From NCBI GenBank assembly GCA_031732755.1, contig JAVMKI010000059.1:1-64000 (forward strand): a stretch of 64,000 bases of DNA, in the 5' to 3' direction. The translations under genes were made by a program, and so were the position numbers. Below are positions 25,847-34,000 of the stretch, one piece after another. The notes under the pieces are model-generated. The model had not been told where the DNA came from and made no database searches. It saw only the letters and a list, made by a program, of their open reading frames with translations. Position 1 is the first letter of the stretch, and every line of letters starts with the position of its first letter. The DNA is from Contendibacter sp031732755. Lineage in GTDB: Bacteria; Pseudomonadota; Gammaproteobacteria; Competibacterales; Competibacteraceae.

Positions 25847-27963
25847 TTGGCCAGGACCCGCAAGCCGCTCAAACGTTTCTGCATGCTTGGGATACTCTGA
25901 CTGGTGCGACCGCAGCCGACAACCTCCTGCGGGAGACAATTACCGATGCTGGATTTCCCGGGGCACTACTGTTTGCTCGAAGCCCCGATGGCCTGCCCGT
26001 CTTCTATGCAACCGCACAAGATGCTCGTAGTTGGCACCGACTCGCCCCCTTACTGACCGCATTTGCAGGCCTGACCACCACGGATTTCCGGGGTCCACCG
26101 AGCAACGTACTGAACCACCAGGATCCGTTGGAAAACCTCATCGCCTCAAGTGGTTGCCATGCAGTGGCGCGCTTGCGGGTTACCCCAAAAACGGCCACCT
26201 TAGCTGAACGTTCGCTCAGGCGACTCTATCTGACATGGCGGCAGGCCCCAAGTGGGCGACAGGCCTTGTTCGAGTCCACTGGGACATTGGTGAGTCGGTT
26301 CTACGCTGCCCTGGCGACGTTTGACGCCGCCACCGCCCGTGCCCTTTTGACCCAACTGGAGCAGGAACGGCGTCTGGATGCGTTGAACCTCAATTTCCTG
26401 GAAATCGCGCTGCGTTCGGCACTAGGCGACAGGTCCGGGTTGCTAGCGCTGGACTGTTTGCCCTATGTGCTGGCAGCCCGCCGACCGCCGGCGGTGTCAG
26501 TGGCTATCGCCGAGGCGGTTTGGTGCTGCGTGTTGGCGCCGGTGCTGGAAAGCAGTGGCATCGATGCCGCCATGGCGCTCTATAGGATAGAAGCCCGTCC
26601 GCTCATTGCGGTGCTCGGCAACGTGCCGCGCAATGCCGCACCGGGCGTATTTGCTCTCATGGCGGTTGCGGTTCTCGCTGGCGATCTTGAGGTTGAAGCC
26701 CTAGCCGAACGTCTCGGGGAAACTGGATTCGATATCCTACCGCCGTCGCTGGCACAAGCAGTACGAGAACGGCAGCGACCTGTCCGACAACTTCCAGCGA
26801 CAAGTCCGCTGGCCACAGCCCGTGCTGCGTTGCTCAAAGCAGTTCAAGACGACAGCTTGGAAGCTTGTCGTATTGCGCAGCAGGCTGTTGCTGGTCTGAA
26901 TCCGGCGGACCAGCAAACTCTGCTGGCCCAGTTGACCTACCGTACACTGTGGCATGCCATCTCTATCCAAACGGGAGATACCACCCCCTCCGACTGGGTC
27001 GCTTGGATCGAACGCCTAAGCCAGCCCGAGTTTACCCAAGCGTTTGCTATCGCCGAACGCGCGGTGGCGGAATGGCGAGTTTGGGATCAATTAAGTGATC
27101 CACTGGCGGTACAGAGGTTGGCGGATAGCGTAACAGCGATCCCTACCGGCATTCCTATCGACCGGTTTCTTCTGGCATTGCCACTGCTGGTAGGTTGGTT
27201 GCGTGATGATGAACGCTTCCCGGTTACGCTCCATACCGATTTATATTTGGCGCTGCTGACTGTTGTTACCCTGCATGGCACGTTCGGTGAGGATAAAATA
27301 GGCGTAGCGGCCATTCTTTACGAAGCGGCGTTAAGCTGTGGTCTTGATGTTGACCGTTACCGTGATGTACTTGATTTGGCCTCTGAATTGGTACCGCGCG
27401 CCAACGGCTTACGCTACATCGACTGGCTACTCGATTGGGCTAGTCTAACCTTGGCCTACCCAGTGGCCGATGTTGGCAAGCGCCAACAGCTGCTCCACCA
27501 AATATTGGAGGTTCTGCGGCCTTCTGCGGGAAGTATGCAGCCTCGTCAAAGCATTCTGTTCGCTGAACTGGCGCGTGCTCTGGGGCTCCCTAACATCCCC
27601 CAACCAGTGGCCCCTGCTTTGAACTCGACTACAGGGGTTGCTGCTGGTTTGAGTCGGCTCGCGGGTAAAATCATCGCCATTTACACCCTGACGGAAAGTG
27701 CTGGCTGTCAGGCTGCAGTTCTTTTGCAGCAGTTGGTTCCAAATATTTCAGTCGAACTTAGCCACGACAAGGTAGGAAATGAACGCTTGCAGATGTTGGC
27801 GCGGAACGCTGATCTTTTTGTGGTGGTAACGCAATCCGCCAAGCATGCCGCTACTTTGTTTATCCAGCGCTATCGTCAATCCAGACCATTGCTGTTTCCC
27901 AAGGGACGGGGGGTATCGAGTATCCTGGCGGCACTGGAAGAGTTCTGCGTTTCCCAGCAGTAG
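25843..27963 (+). CDS. dpdD: DpdD
   Basis: A 706-aa protein that closes the restriction operon. The body is rich in helical Ala/Leu repeats, possibly a solenoid (~130-560). The C-terminal ~100 residues form an alpha/beta segment (GKIIAIYTLTESAGCQAAVL; NADLFVVVTQSAKHAATLFI) like a nucleotide-binding or effector domain. DpdD is needed for restriction in characterised Dpd systems, but its activity is not known. Assignment rests on size, context and the C-terminal domain. The stop at 27963 is followed by a 134-bp gap before queF. Confidence 0.75.
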   Translation: MIGQDPQAAQTFLHAWDTLTGATAADNLLRETITDAGFPGALLFARSPDGLPVFYATAQDARSWHRLAPLLTAFAGLTTTDFRGPPSNVLNHQDPLENLIASSGCHAVARLRVTPKTATLAERSLRRLYLTWRQAPSGRQALFESTGTLVSRFYAALATFDAATARALLTQLEQERRLDALNLNFLEIALRSALGDRSGLLALDCLPYVLAARRPPAVSVAIAEAVWCCVLAPVLESSGIDAAMALYRIEARPLIAVLGNVPRNAAPGVFALMAVAVLAGDLEVEALAERLGETGFDILPPSLAQAVRERQRPVRQLPATSPLATARAALLKAVQDDSLEACRIAQQAVAGLNPADQQTLLAQLTYRTLWHAISIQTGDTTPSDWVAWIERLSQPEFTQAFAIAERAVAEWRVWDQLSDPLAVQRLADSVTAIPTGIPIDRFLLALPLLVGWLRDDERFPVTLHTDLYLALLTVVTLHGTFGEDKIGVAAILYEAALSCGLDVDRYRDVLDLASELVPRANGLRYIDWLLDWASLTLAYPVADVGKRQQLLHQILEVLRPSAGSMQPRQSILFAELARALGLPNIPQPVAPALNSTTGVAAGLSRLAGKIIAIYTLTESAGCQAAVLLQQLVPNISVELSHDKVGNERLQMLARNADLFVVVTQSAKHAATLFIQRYRQSRPLLFPKGRGVSSILAALEEFCVSQQ

Positions 27964-28097
27964 GGTATTGAAACCGCTGTTGCCAGACGATCAGCCTCGG
28001 GATCGCATCGCCACAATCTGGATTTTTCTGCCAGCTTGGTTATCTTCACGTTGTCCCTACCATCGCTGTCATCGCCGATCAATGGAGCCAGCCTCTG

Positions 28098-28535
28098 ATG
28101 CCTGAAATTGAAGGTCTGACGCTGCTGGGCCAAGCCAAGACCGACTATCCTCGCGATTACGCTCCGCAGTTGCTGGAGCGCTTTGCCAACCGCTATCCCG
28201 AGCACACCTACGAGGTGGAACTGGACTGTCCCGAGTTCACCTGCCTGTGCCCGATCACCAGCCAGCCCGACTTCGCCCGGTTGACGATCCGCTACCGCCC
28301 TGGGGCGTATCTGGTGGAATCCAAGTCGCTAAAACTGTACCTGTTCAGCTTCCGCAACCAGGGCACGTTCAGCGAGGACGCGGTCAACTGTATTGCCGCC
28401 GACCTGTTCGCGTTGCTGCAACCGCATTGGCTGGAGGTGCGGGGCGATTTCTTGCCGCGCGGCGGCATCGCCATTAAGCCGAGCGTGCGCCTGACTGGCG
28501 AGCCGATCTCGCTCGAGCCGGGCGTGCTCGGCTGA
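28098..28535 (+). CDS. queF: QueF, preQ0 reductase (unimodular type)
   Basis: A 145-aa NADPH-dependent 7-cyano-7-deazaguanine reductase, the short YkvM-type. The catalytic Cys lies in EFTCLCPITSQPDF (~44-57), followed by VESKSLKLYLFSFRNQG (~73-89) with the QueF signature. The family reduces preQ0 to preQ1 for tRNA queuosine, consuming the very metabolite that the Dpd system inserts in DNA. It sits 16 bases before queC, so they are probably co-transcribed. Its presence suggests the cassette also serves tRNA modification, or that preQ0 levels are balanced. Confidence 0.9.
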   Translation: MPEIEGLTLLGQAKTDYPRDYAPQLLERFANRYPEHTYEVELDCPEFTCLCPITSQPDFARLTIRYRPGAYLVESKSLKLYLFSFRNQGTFSEDAVNCIAADLFALLQPHWLEVRGDFLPRGGIAIKPSVRLTGEPISLEPGVLG

Positions 28536-28551
28536 TTGGAGAGAGCTATTC

Positions 28552-29235
28552 ATGGATATCGCCTTGGTCGTCCTGTCCGGTGGACAGGATTCCACCACCT
28601 GCCTGTACTGGGCGCTGCATCGGTTTGGCGCCGGCCAGGTCGCGGCGGTGACCTTCGACTACGGCCAGCGCCATCGCATCGAACTGGCCTGTGCCGCGCG
28701 GGTGGCCGCGCGAGCGGACGTGCCGCACACCGTGCTGCCGATCGACACTTTCGCTGCCCTGGGCGGCAACGCGCTGACCGACCCCGCCATCACCGTACAA
28801 CCCGGCGTGGACGCCCGCACGCGATTACCGAACACCTTCGTGCCGGGGCGCAACCTGATCTTCCTGACCTTCGCCGCCGCCCTGGCCTATCAACGCGGCA
28901 TCCATCATCTGGTCACCGGCGTGGCCCAGACCGACTACAGCGGCTATCCCGACTGCCGGCAGGCGACGCTCCAGGCGCTGGAACAGACTCTCCGGTTGGG
29001 GCTGGACTACGAAATCACCCTCCACACGCCGCTGATGTTCAAATCCAAGGCCGAAACTGTCCTGCTGGCGCGCGATCTCGGCACCCTGCCAGCGCTGGCC
29101 GATACTCACACTTGCTACCACGGCCAGCAACCGCCCTGCGGTGAATGTCCGGCCTGCCTGCTGCGCGCCAGGGGCTTCGCCGAAGCCGGCATTCCCGACC
29201 CGTTGGTGGAACGATTTCGCGAGATGACGCTATGA
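28552..29235 (+). CDS. queC: QueC, 7-cyano-7-deazaguanine synthase
   Basis: A 227-aa PP-loop ATPase that converts 7-carboxy-7-deazaguanine to preQ0 using ammonia and ATP. The PP-loop is LSGGQDSTT (~8-16), and the zinc-binding Cys cluster near the end is CYHGQQPPCGECPACLLR (~187-204). Length is normal. A Shine-Dalgarno GGAGAG stands before ATG 28552. Its stop overlaps the queD start by 4 bases. It is the last step giving the direct precursor for DpdA. Confidence 0.93.
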   Translation: MDIALVVLSGGQDSTTCLYWALHRFGAGQVAAVTFDYGQRHRIELACAARVAARADVPHTVLPIDTFAALGGNALTDPAITVQPGVDARTRLPNTFVPGRNLIFLTFAAALAYQRGIHHLVTGVAQTDYSGYPDCRQATLQALEQTLRLGLDYEITLHTPLMFKSKAETVLLARDLGTLPALADTHTCYHGQQPPCGECPACLLRARGFAEAGIPDPLVERFREMTL

Positions 29236-30326
29236 ACGAACGACTGTACGCCGTCGCGGCCGCCCCGTTCGAAGCCGCCCGCCGGGTGGACCTCCTCCCG
29301 GCCGGCCATCGCGCCCGCCGCCTGCACGGCCACGGCTTCCTGGCGCGGGTCCGGGCCCAATTGCCGCCGGACTGGGCGCTGTTTCCTGGCGGCGAAACCG
29401 ACCGGCTGGCCGAACGACTGCGAGAAGTCGTGGCGCCCCTGGATTACGCCTTGCTGAACGATCACCTCCCGGTACCGACCGACGAAAACCTGGCCCGCTG
29501 GCTGCGCGCGCGGTTGACGGTGCCGGGACTCGAACGGGTCGGCATCCAGAGCACCCGCGACCAGGGCGCCGATCTGGACGGCGACGAACACGCGCACGTC
29601 TGGCGGCGGTTCCGCTTCGAGGCCGCCCACCAGTTACCGAACGTTCCCGCCGGCCATCCCTGCGGGCGGATGCACGGCCACGGCTTCGAGGTGATCCTGC
29701 ACGCCGACCAGCACCTGGCCGGTCGGGATCTCGGGGTGGACTTCGACCGGCTGGGCGAACTCTGGGCGCCGCTGCACGCTGAGTTGCACCACGCCTGCCT
29801 CAACGACCTGCCCGGCCTGGACAATCCCACCAGCGAGCGGCTGGCCGCCTGGCTGTGGCAACGGCTGAAACCGGATCTGCCGCCACTGTCCTGGGTGACG
29901 GTCTACGAAACCGCGACCGCCGGGTGCCATTACGACGGGCGGCATTACCGGATCTGGAAGGAGCAGACCTTCGAGAGCGCCTTGTGCCTGCGCCGCGCCC
30001 CGGCCGGCGATCCCCGCCGCCGGCTGCACGGTCACAGCTATCGGATTCGCTTGCACCTCACCGCGCCGCTGGATGAGGTGCTGGGCTGGACGGTGGATTA
30101 CGGTGAGGTAAAAACCCGGTTCGAGCCGGTGTATCGGGAACTCGATCACCACCGGCTGGACCGGTTGACCGGCCTGGACGACGCGGACCCGGCCAGTCTG
30201 CTGGTCTGGATGCGAACGGCGCTGACCGAGCGGCTGCCGCCGTTGGACCGGATCGATCTGGAGCAGACCCCGGGTTGCGGGGCGATGCTGTGCTGGGGGG
30301 AAGAGGGACCGGCGTTGCCGGTGTGA
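29232..30326 (+). CDS. queD: QueD-like protein with three 6-pyruvoyl-tetrahydropterin-synthase domains
   Basis: A 364-aa protein made of three tandem QueD/PTPS repeats (~6-105, ~123-233, ~240-357); a usual QueD is ~120 aa. Only the second has the full active site: FEAAHQL (His133), the catalytic Cys144 in HPCGRMHGHGF and the HGH zinc ligands (148, 150). Repeats 1 and 3 keep LHGH, but the first His is replaced by Arg or Leu and Cys is absent. Repeat 2 should make 6-carboxytetrahydropterin for queE; the others look structural or regulatory. ATG 29232 overlaps the queC stop (ATGA). Confidence 0.88.
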   Translation: MNERLYAVAAAPFEAARRVDLLPAGHRARRLHGHGFLARVRAQLPPDWALFPGGETDRLAERLREVVAPLDYALLNDHLPVPTDENLARWLRARLTVPGLERVGIQSTRDQGADLDGDEHAHVWRRFRFEAAHQLPNVPAGHPCGRMHGHGFEVILHADQHLAGRDLGVDFDRLGELWAPLHAELHHACLNDLPGLDNPTSERLAAWLWQRLKPDLPPLSWVTVYETATAGCHYDGRHYRIWKEQTFESALCLRRAPAGDPRRRLHGHSYRIRLHLTAPLDEVLGWTVDYGEVKTRFEPVYRELDHHRLDRLTGLDDADPASLLVWMRTALTERLPPLDRIDLEQTPGCGAMLCWGEEGPALPV

Positions 30327-30348
30327 GCATGGCCTGCGATCAATACTT

Positions 30349-30723
30349 CTAATCAGGCCGCGCGACGGGCAGCGACCGCAGGCGAATTTGCCCTTCGGTG
30401 ACGCTGATCACGGCTCCCTCCGCCAATTCCACCCGATAGCGCGCCAGGATCTGGCTCAAAGAGTGATTGACGTGGCTGGGATGCATGTTGCGCAAGCGAA
30501 AGATGATCACGCTGGGCAACCGGGCGCCGCTGGCCGCCACCAGTTCGCCGAAACCCAGGTCGTGGGTGAGCAGAATCCGTTCTTCCGCCAGTGCCTTGAC
30601 CAGGATGGCCGGATCGGGCAGCCGTTCCAGTCCCTGTTCCTGGAGGTGCGTGGCGTCGTGGCCGAGCCCGCGCAACAGCGCTACCGTTTTGGGCGAGATG
30701 CCCATGTCGGCCAGGAACTTCAT
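30349..30723 (-). CDS. DUF5615 PIN-like toxin
   Basis: A 124-aa Mut7-C/PIN-like protein. MKFLADMGISPKTVALL at the start, the HDLGFGEL motif (~55-62) and SVIIFRLRNMHPS (~71-83) are typical of DUF5615 proteins, putative ribonucleases of type II toxin-antitoxin pairs. It follows the DUF433 gene with a 4-base overlap (ATGA at 30720-30723). The pair lies antisense inside the que gene cluster, between queD and queE, so it is an insertion of a self-contained addiction module. Activity is inferred. Confidence 0.85.
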   Translation of the reverse strand: MKFLADMGISPKTVALLRGLGHDATHLQEQGLERLPDPAILVKALAEERILLTHDLGFGELVAASGARLPSVIIFRLRNMHPSHVNHSLSQILARYRVELAEGAVISVTEGQIRLRSLPVARPD

Positions 30724-30959
30724 GCGGCAGGCAACAGTTCGGCTGGATGGATGCTTTCCTCCGCCAGCCAGGCGGCATACCGCAAGGCTTGGCGGATGTC
30801 CTCTTCCTCAAGATAGGGATAGGCGTCGATGATTTCGGCGGTGCTCATCCCGTTGGCGACCAGATTCAGCACGAGGGCAACGGTGACGCGCATGCCCCGG
30901 ATGCAGGCGCGTCCCCCCATGAGGTTGGGGTCGAAGGTGATGCGATCCAATGATGGCAT
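30720..30959 (-). CDS. DUF433 antitoxin
   Basis: A 79-aa protein with the DUF433 pattern: RITFDPNLMGGRACIRGMRV (~6-25), a short HTH (VALVLNLVANGMSTAEIIDA, ~27-46) and YPYLEEEDIRQALRYAAWLA (~47-66). Members pair with DUF5615 proteins and are taken as their antitoxins and repressors. It is the first gene of the pair, as expected for the antitoxin. The region between 30960 and 31121 holds divergent promoters for this pair and for queE. Confidence 0.87.
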   Translation of the reverse strand: MPSLDRITFDPNLMGGRACIRGMRVTVALVLNLVANGMSTAEIIDAYPYLEEEDIRQALRYAAWLAEESIHPAELLPAA

Positions 30960-31121
30960 GGTGGGATCTCCTCAAAGTTCCACGCGGGTGGACCATTGCA
31001 TTATTATGCGCTCCAGCGTTCAGTTCGAGGCGCCTCTGGGGATTCTTTTCCGCGGTGTCTTGCAACCATCCATTCCAATCGGCGCCCTCTGGGAGGGTTG
31101 ACGCTGCCGGTCCGAGCGGTG

Positions 31122-31766
31122 ATGTATAGTATCAAGGAAATCATCTACACCCTGCAGGGCGAAGGTGCCTGGAGTGGCCGGCCGGCGGTGTTCTGCCGGT
31201 TTTCCGGCTGCAATCTGTGGAGCGGGCGGGAGGTGGATCGGGCCACAGCGGTCTGCCGGTTCTGCGATACCGAGTTCGTGGGGATCGATGGACCGGGCGG
31301 GGGAAAATTTGCCACCGCCGGGGCGCTGGCCGCCGCCATCGCCGCCCGCTGGCCCTCTCCGTCGCCGCCGAAAGCCCGTCCCTATGTGGTTTGCACCGGC
31401 GGCGAGCCCCTGCTGCAACTGGATGAAGCGCTGATTGCCGCCCTGCATGGGCGCGGCTTCGAAGTGGCGGTGGAAACCAACGGCACGCAACTCGCCCCGT
31501 CCGGACTGGACTGGATTTGCGTCAGTCCCAAGGCGAACGCGCCGTTGCGACTCAACCGAGGCGATGAGCTGAAGCTGGTTTACCCGCAGCCCGAACCCGA
31601 AGCGCAGCCGGAACGCTTCGTGGATCTGGCGTTCCAGCATTTCTTCCTGCAACCGCTGGACGGACCCGAGCGGGAGGCTCACACCCAGGCCGCCGTCGCC
31701 TATTGTCTGACCCATCCGCAGTGGCGCTTGAGCCTGCAAACCCACAAGTGGCTGGGGATCCCCTGA
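31122..31766 (+). CDS. queE: QueE, 7-carboxy-7-deazaguanine synthase
   Basis: A 214-aa radical SAM enzyme that contracts 6-carboxytetrahydropterin to 7-carboxy-7-deazaguanine. The cluster motif is CNLWSGREVDRATAVCRFC (~30-48), C-x14-C-x2-C, the insertion-bearing variant found in gammaproteobacterial QueE. CTGGEPLLQL (~93-102) is the SAM GGE motif and ETNGT (~122-126) is also present. The ATG at 31122 (MYSIKEIIYTLQGEG) gives the standard start. It is separated from queD only by the antisense TA pair. Confidence 0.93.
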   Translation: MYSIKEIIYTLQGEGAWSGRPAVFCRFSGCNLWSGREVDRATAVCRFCDTEFVGIDGPGGGKFATAGALAAAIAARWPSPSPPKARPYVVCTGGEPLLQLDEALIAALHGRGFEVAVETNGTQLAPSGLDWICVSPKANAPLRLNRGDELKLVYPQPEPEAQPERFVDLAFQHFFLQPLDGPEREAHTQAAVAYCLTHPQWRLSLQTHKWLGIP

Positions 31767-31791
31767 GTTATAGGGCGGGTGACCAACCAGC

Positions 31792-32355
31792 CTAGCGCAG
31801 CAGTTTTTCCAGGGCGGGGAACAATACCCGCAAGGTTTCATCGTCCAGCTCTTCGATGCGCTGGCGCAGCCAGGCCCGCTGTTCGTAACTGCCCACCGGC
31901 GACAGTTCCAGAAATAAGGGGATTGTTTCCAGATCTACAGCGGTGGGCAATCCGAAATAGGCCTTGATCATCTCTTGGTATTTAGGATTAGGCCGCTGCT
32001 TACCAGCCAACCAACGTGAGAGGGTCCCCGGTCGTATGTTTAGGTGATGAGCCAGTTCTTTCTTACCGCCCCGCTTAGGCGCAGTCACCAAATAGTTTAG
32101 ATTCTCGGCAAGGATCGTAATTTGTTTAGTCAGATCGTTGAAATGGAACTGCTCTTCCATGATTCCAGTTTGTTGGGCCAAAGTTTGTAACTCTTTTGAG
32201 TTAGGTGTTTTACCAATAAGCAGTTCTAAAGCCCGGCGTTCACTACAGTTCAGCCAACCGGCCAAATGGGCCACCCAGTGCTCTCGATTAGTGCCTTCGC
32301 GCCACAATTGGTAGCGCAGGTTACGGGCGAAAGTAGGTAACACAGGCATATCCAT
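31792..32355 (-). CDS. XRE-type regulator, divergent from the modification operon
   Basis: A 187-aa protein with two HTH-like segments. A weak one is at ~30-60 (WVAHLAGWLNCSERRALELL). The second is a classic XRE HTH at ~98-125 (KKELAHHLNIRPGTLSRWLA; GKQRPNPKYQ). It is read away from the 162-aa gene/dpdC/dpdA/dpdB operon across a 159-bp AT-rich gap, the usual layout of a local regulator. It probably controls this operon and perhaps itself. An alternative start lies at 32349. The family as such is unnamed; a regulatory role is inferred from the HTH and position. Confidence 0.8.
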   Translation of the reverse strand: MDMPVLPTFARNLRYQLWREGTNREHWVAHLAGWLNCSERRALELLIGKTPNSKELQTLAQQTGIMEEQFHFNDLTKQITILAENLNYLVTAPKRGGKKELAHHLNIRPGTLSRWLAGKQRPNPKYQEMIKAYFGLPTAVDLETIPLFLELSPVGSYEQRAWLRQRIEELDDETLRVLFPALEKLLR

Positions 32356-32514
32356 AAATATTTTTTGATTGCTTTATTGACCTTAAAAAGGTAATTAAAT
32401 AAAATTTAGTTAACCAATGATTAATCATGGCCGTCAGCAAGAGCAATAACATCGTAGCATCAAAACTATCATCCCCCTGTAGCGCGTAATCTTAACAAGA
32501 GGAATCTCGCCGCC
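32356..32514. promoter_or_regulatory. Divergent promoter region with ATGATTAATCAT palindrome
   Basis: This AT-rich 159-bp gap lies between the XRE gene and the modification operon. It contains a perfect 12-bp palindrome at 32417-32428 and a short stem (ACCTT...AAGGT) around 32382-32394. Either could be the operator of the XRE protein. The half-site TGATtAATC is similar to TGATAATC at the ends of the 34-bp palindrome before dpdE (10021-10054), which could place both operons under one regulator; this similarity is short and only suggestive. Confidence 0.5.
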
Positions 32515-33003
32515 ATGCCCGTACTCTGTTTGCCGGTTGCGGCCGAAATCTATCTAGAACATCGAGGGATCTACGTCTATCACTGCTACCGCGAGCAGGA
32601 ATATCCGGAACTTTACCAATTTCAATACAGCCTTTCCTCCGATGAAGAAGCTTATAAGTGGCAGTTCGATGTTCGTACCCTTGCGGGTGGTGCCGAACCA
32701 GCAGATCCAGCGGTGCTGATTCGGACGATACTGGATCGTTGCTTGAATGATGGCGAACTGTTCCCCTACGCCCAGCAACCTGGCCCTTTGCCGGGCCCAG
32801 TCGAGAACGCTCCCCGAACCCAGTTGCCTGATGACTGGGACATCCTTACCCTGTTGCTCGCATTACGGAATCGGACCGATCCCATTGTTGAACCACTTGG
32901 TGAGACACAGATCGCTGGTGTCGTACAATTTATGCGGGTTTTTATGCCCTTAGATGGGGCACGCCAAGCCATGCTTGAGCAATGGTTGCACGAAGAGCGA
33001 TAA
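32515..33003 (+). CDS. Unrecognised first gene of the DNA-modification operon
   Basis: A 162-aa acidic soluble protein opening MPVLCLPVAAEIYLEHRGIY. A beta-rich first half (YQFQYSLSSDEEAYKWQFDV, ~41-60) is followed by a helical second half with a Pro-rich linker. No catalytic or DNA-binding motif is visible. It precedes dpdC by four bases and so is expressed with the dpdC-A-B enzymes. It does not match any of DpdA-K as I know them. It may be an accessory factor for modification, an inhibitor or a small partner of DpdC; this is open. Confidence 0.65.
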   Translation: MPVLCLPVAAEIYLEHRGIYVYHCYREQEYPELYQFQYSLSSDEEAYKWQFDVRTLAGGAEPADPAVLIRTILDRCLNDGELFPYAQQPGPLPGPVENAPRTQLPDDWDILTLLLALRNRTDPIVEPLGETQIAGVVQFMRVFMPLDGARQAMLEQWLHEER

Positions 33004-33007
33004 CAAA

Positions 33008-33991
33008 GTGTTGCTGCTCGTTACCCTATGCACCAACCGCAAGAAACGTGCTGCGCCGTCAACCCTCCAGGCACGTAACCTGCCCATCGGTCCCCAGGAG
33101 TGGGTATTTGCGGAATGGCGGCGGCGGATCTTGTCCTGTACCGAGCGGCAGTCCGCTATGGCGACTTATTGTGGGCGCGGTTTCACCGAGGCTCTCCTCA
33201 CCGCCCGCGTTACGATGCAGCCCCTCTGGATCATTTCGGCTGGTCTGGGGCTGATCACTGCCGAGGATGTTATTCCGGCCTACGATCTGACCCTGAACTC
33301 TGCCAGTCCTAACAGCATCCGGTCGCGAACCCTACCGTTGCCGTTCCGCCCTGAGTTCTGGTGGCAGCAACTGAACCAACTGTACGCGCCGACGCGGTCG
33401 CTCGCTAGACTGGTACAGGAAAATCCTCACTTGATCGTGGTCGTCACCCTATCATCGACTTATATCCAATTGGTCACATCTGATTTGATCAGTGTACCGC
33501 CTGTGGCGCGTGACCGTGTACGCTTGGTAGGTCCAGTGGCCCTCCAAGGACTATCGTCAGTATTGCAACCGTTATGGATGCCGTATGATGCACGATTCGA
33601 TGGTCCCAACAGCCCAAATCCTGGCACTCGGGCAGACTTCCCACAGCGGGTGGCCCGACATTTTGTCGAACAAATCGCGGTACGCGACCCTGTAGCAACT
33701 CCTGCTCAGCATCGGGCTTGGGTCACTGAAGCGTTGGCGACTCTGCTCCCAGCCTCAATTCCCCGGCGCCGGCCACTCGATGATGACGCCATCCTAACCC
33801 TGATCGCGCAATGTTGGGACCGCGCTGGCGGCAGTGCCGCCCGGATGCTGCGATGGTTGCGCGATAAGGAGGGTGTAGCTTGCGAACAGGGACGGTTGGC
33901 GCGATTGTTCAAACAGGTTAAGCAGCAAAGGGGGATGGGGGGCGGTAAAATCACCAGCATACAGACCTCGAATATTGGGGATATGGACTGA
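33008..33991 (+). CDS. dpdC: DpdC, YaaA/DUF328-like enzyme making ADG from preQ0 in DNA
   Basis: A 327-aa protein if started at GTG 33008 (VLLLVTLCTNRKKR), which follows GAAGAG and leaves the preceding stop free; an ATG at 32954 would overlap that gene by 50 bases. ISAGLGLI (~76-83) and IPAYDLTLN (~87-95) match the YaaA/DUF6884-type core. DpdC converts 7-cyano-7-deazaguanine in DNA to 7-amido-7-deazaguanine. A helical C-terminal domain of ~200 aa follows. It ends 9 bases before dpdA, whose Shine-Dalgarno lies in the gap. Confidence 0.85.
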   Translation: MLLLVTLCTNRKKRAAPSTLQARNLPIGPQEWVFAEWRRRILSCTERQSAMATYCGRGFTEALLTARVTMQPLWIISAGLGLITAEDVIPAYDLTLNSASPNSIRSRTLPLPFRPEFWWQQLNQLYAPTRSLARLVQENPHLIVVVTLSSTYIQLVTSDLISVPPVARDRVRLVGPVALQGLSSVLQPLWMPYDARFDGPNSPNPGTRADFPQRVARHFVEQIAVRDPVATPAQHRAWVTEALATLLPASIPRRRPLDDDAILTLIAQCWDRAGGSAARMLRWLRDKEGVACEQGRLARLFKQVKQQRGMGGGKITSIQTSNIGDMD

Positions 33992-34000
33992 AAGGGAATC

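Noticed and set aside
10327..27963. DISARM or other multi-helicase defence system
   Set aside because: Helicases with a PLD protein resemble DISARM, but there is no DNA methyltransferase, and dpdA/B/C and que genes nearby fix the identity as Dpd.
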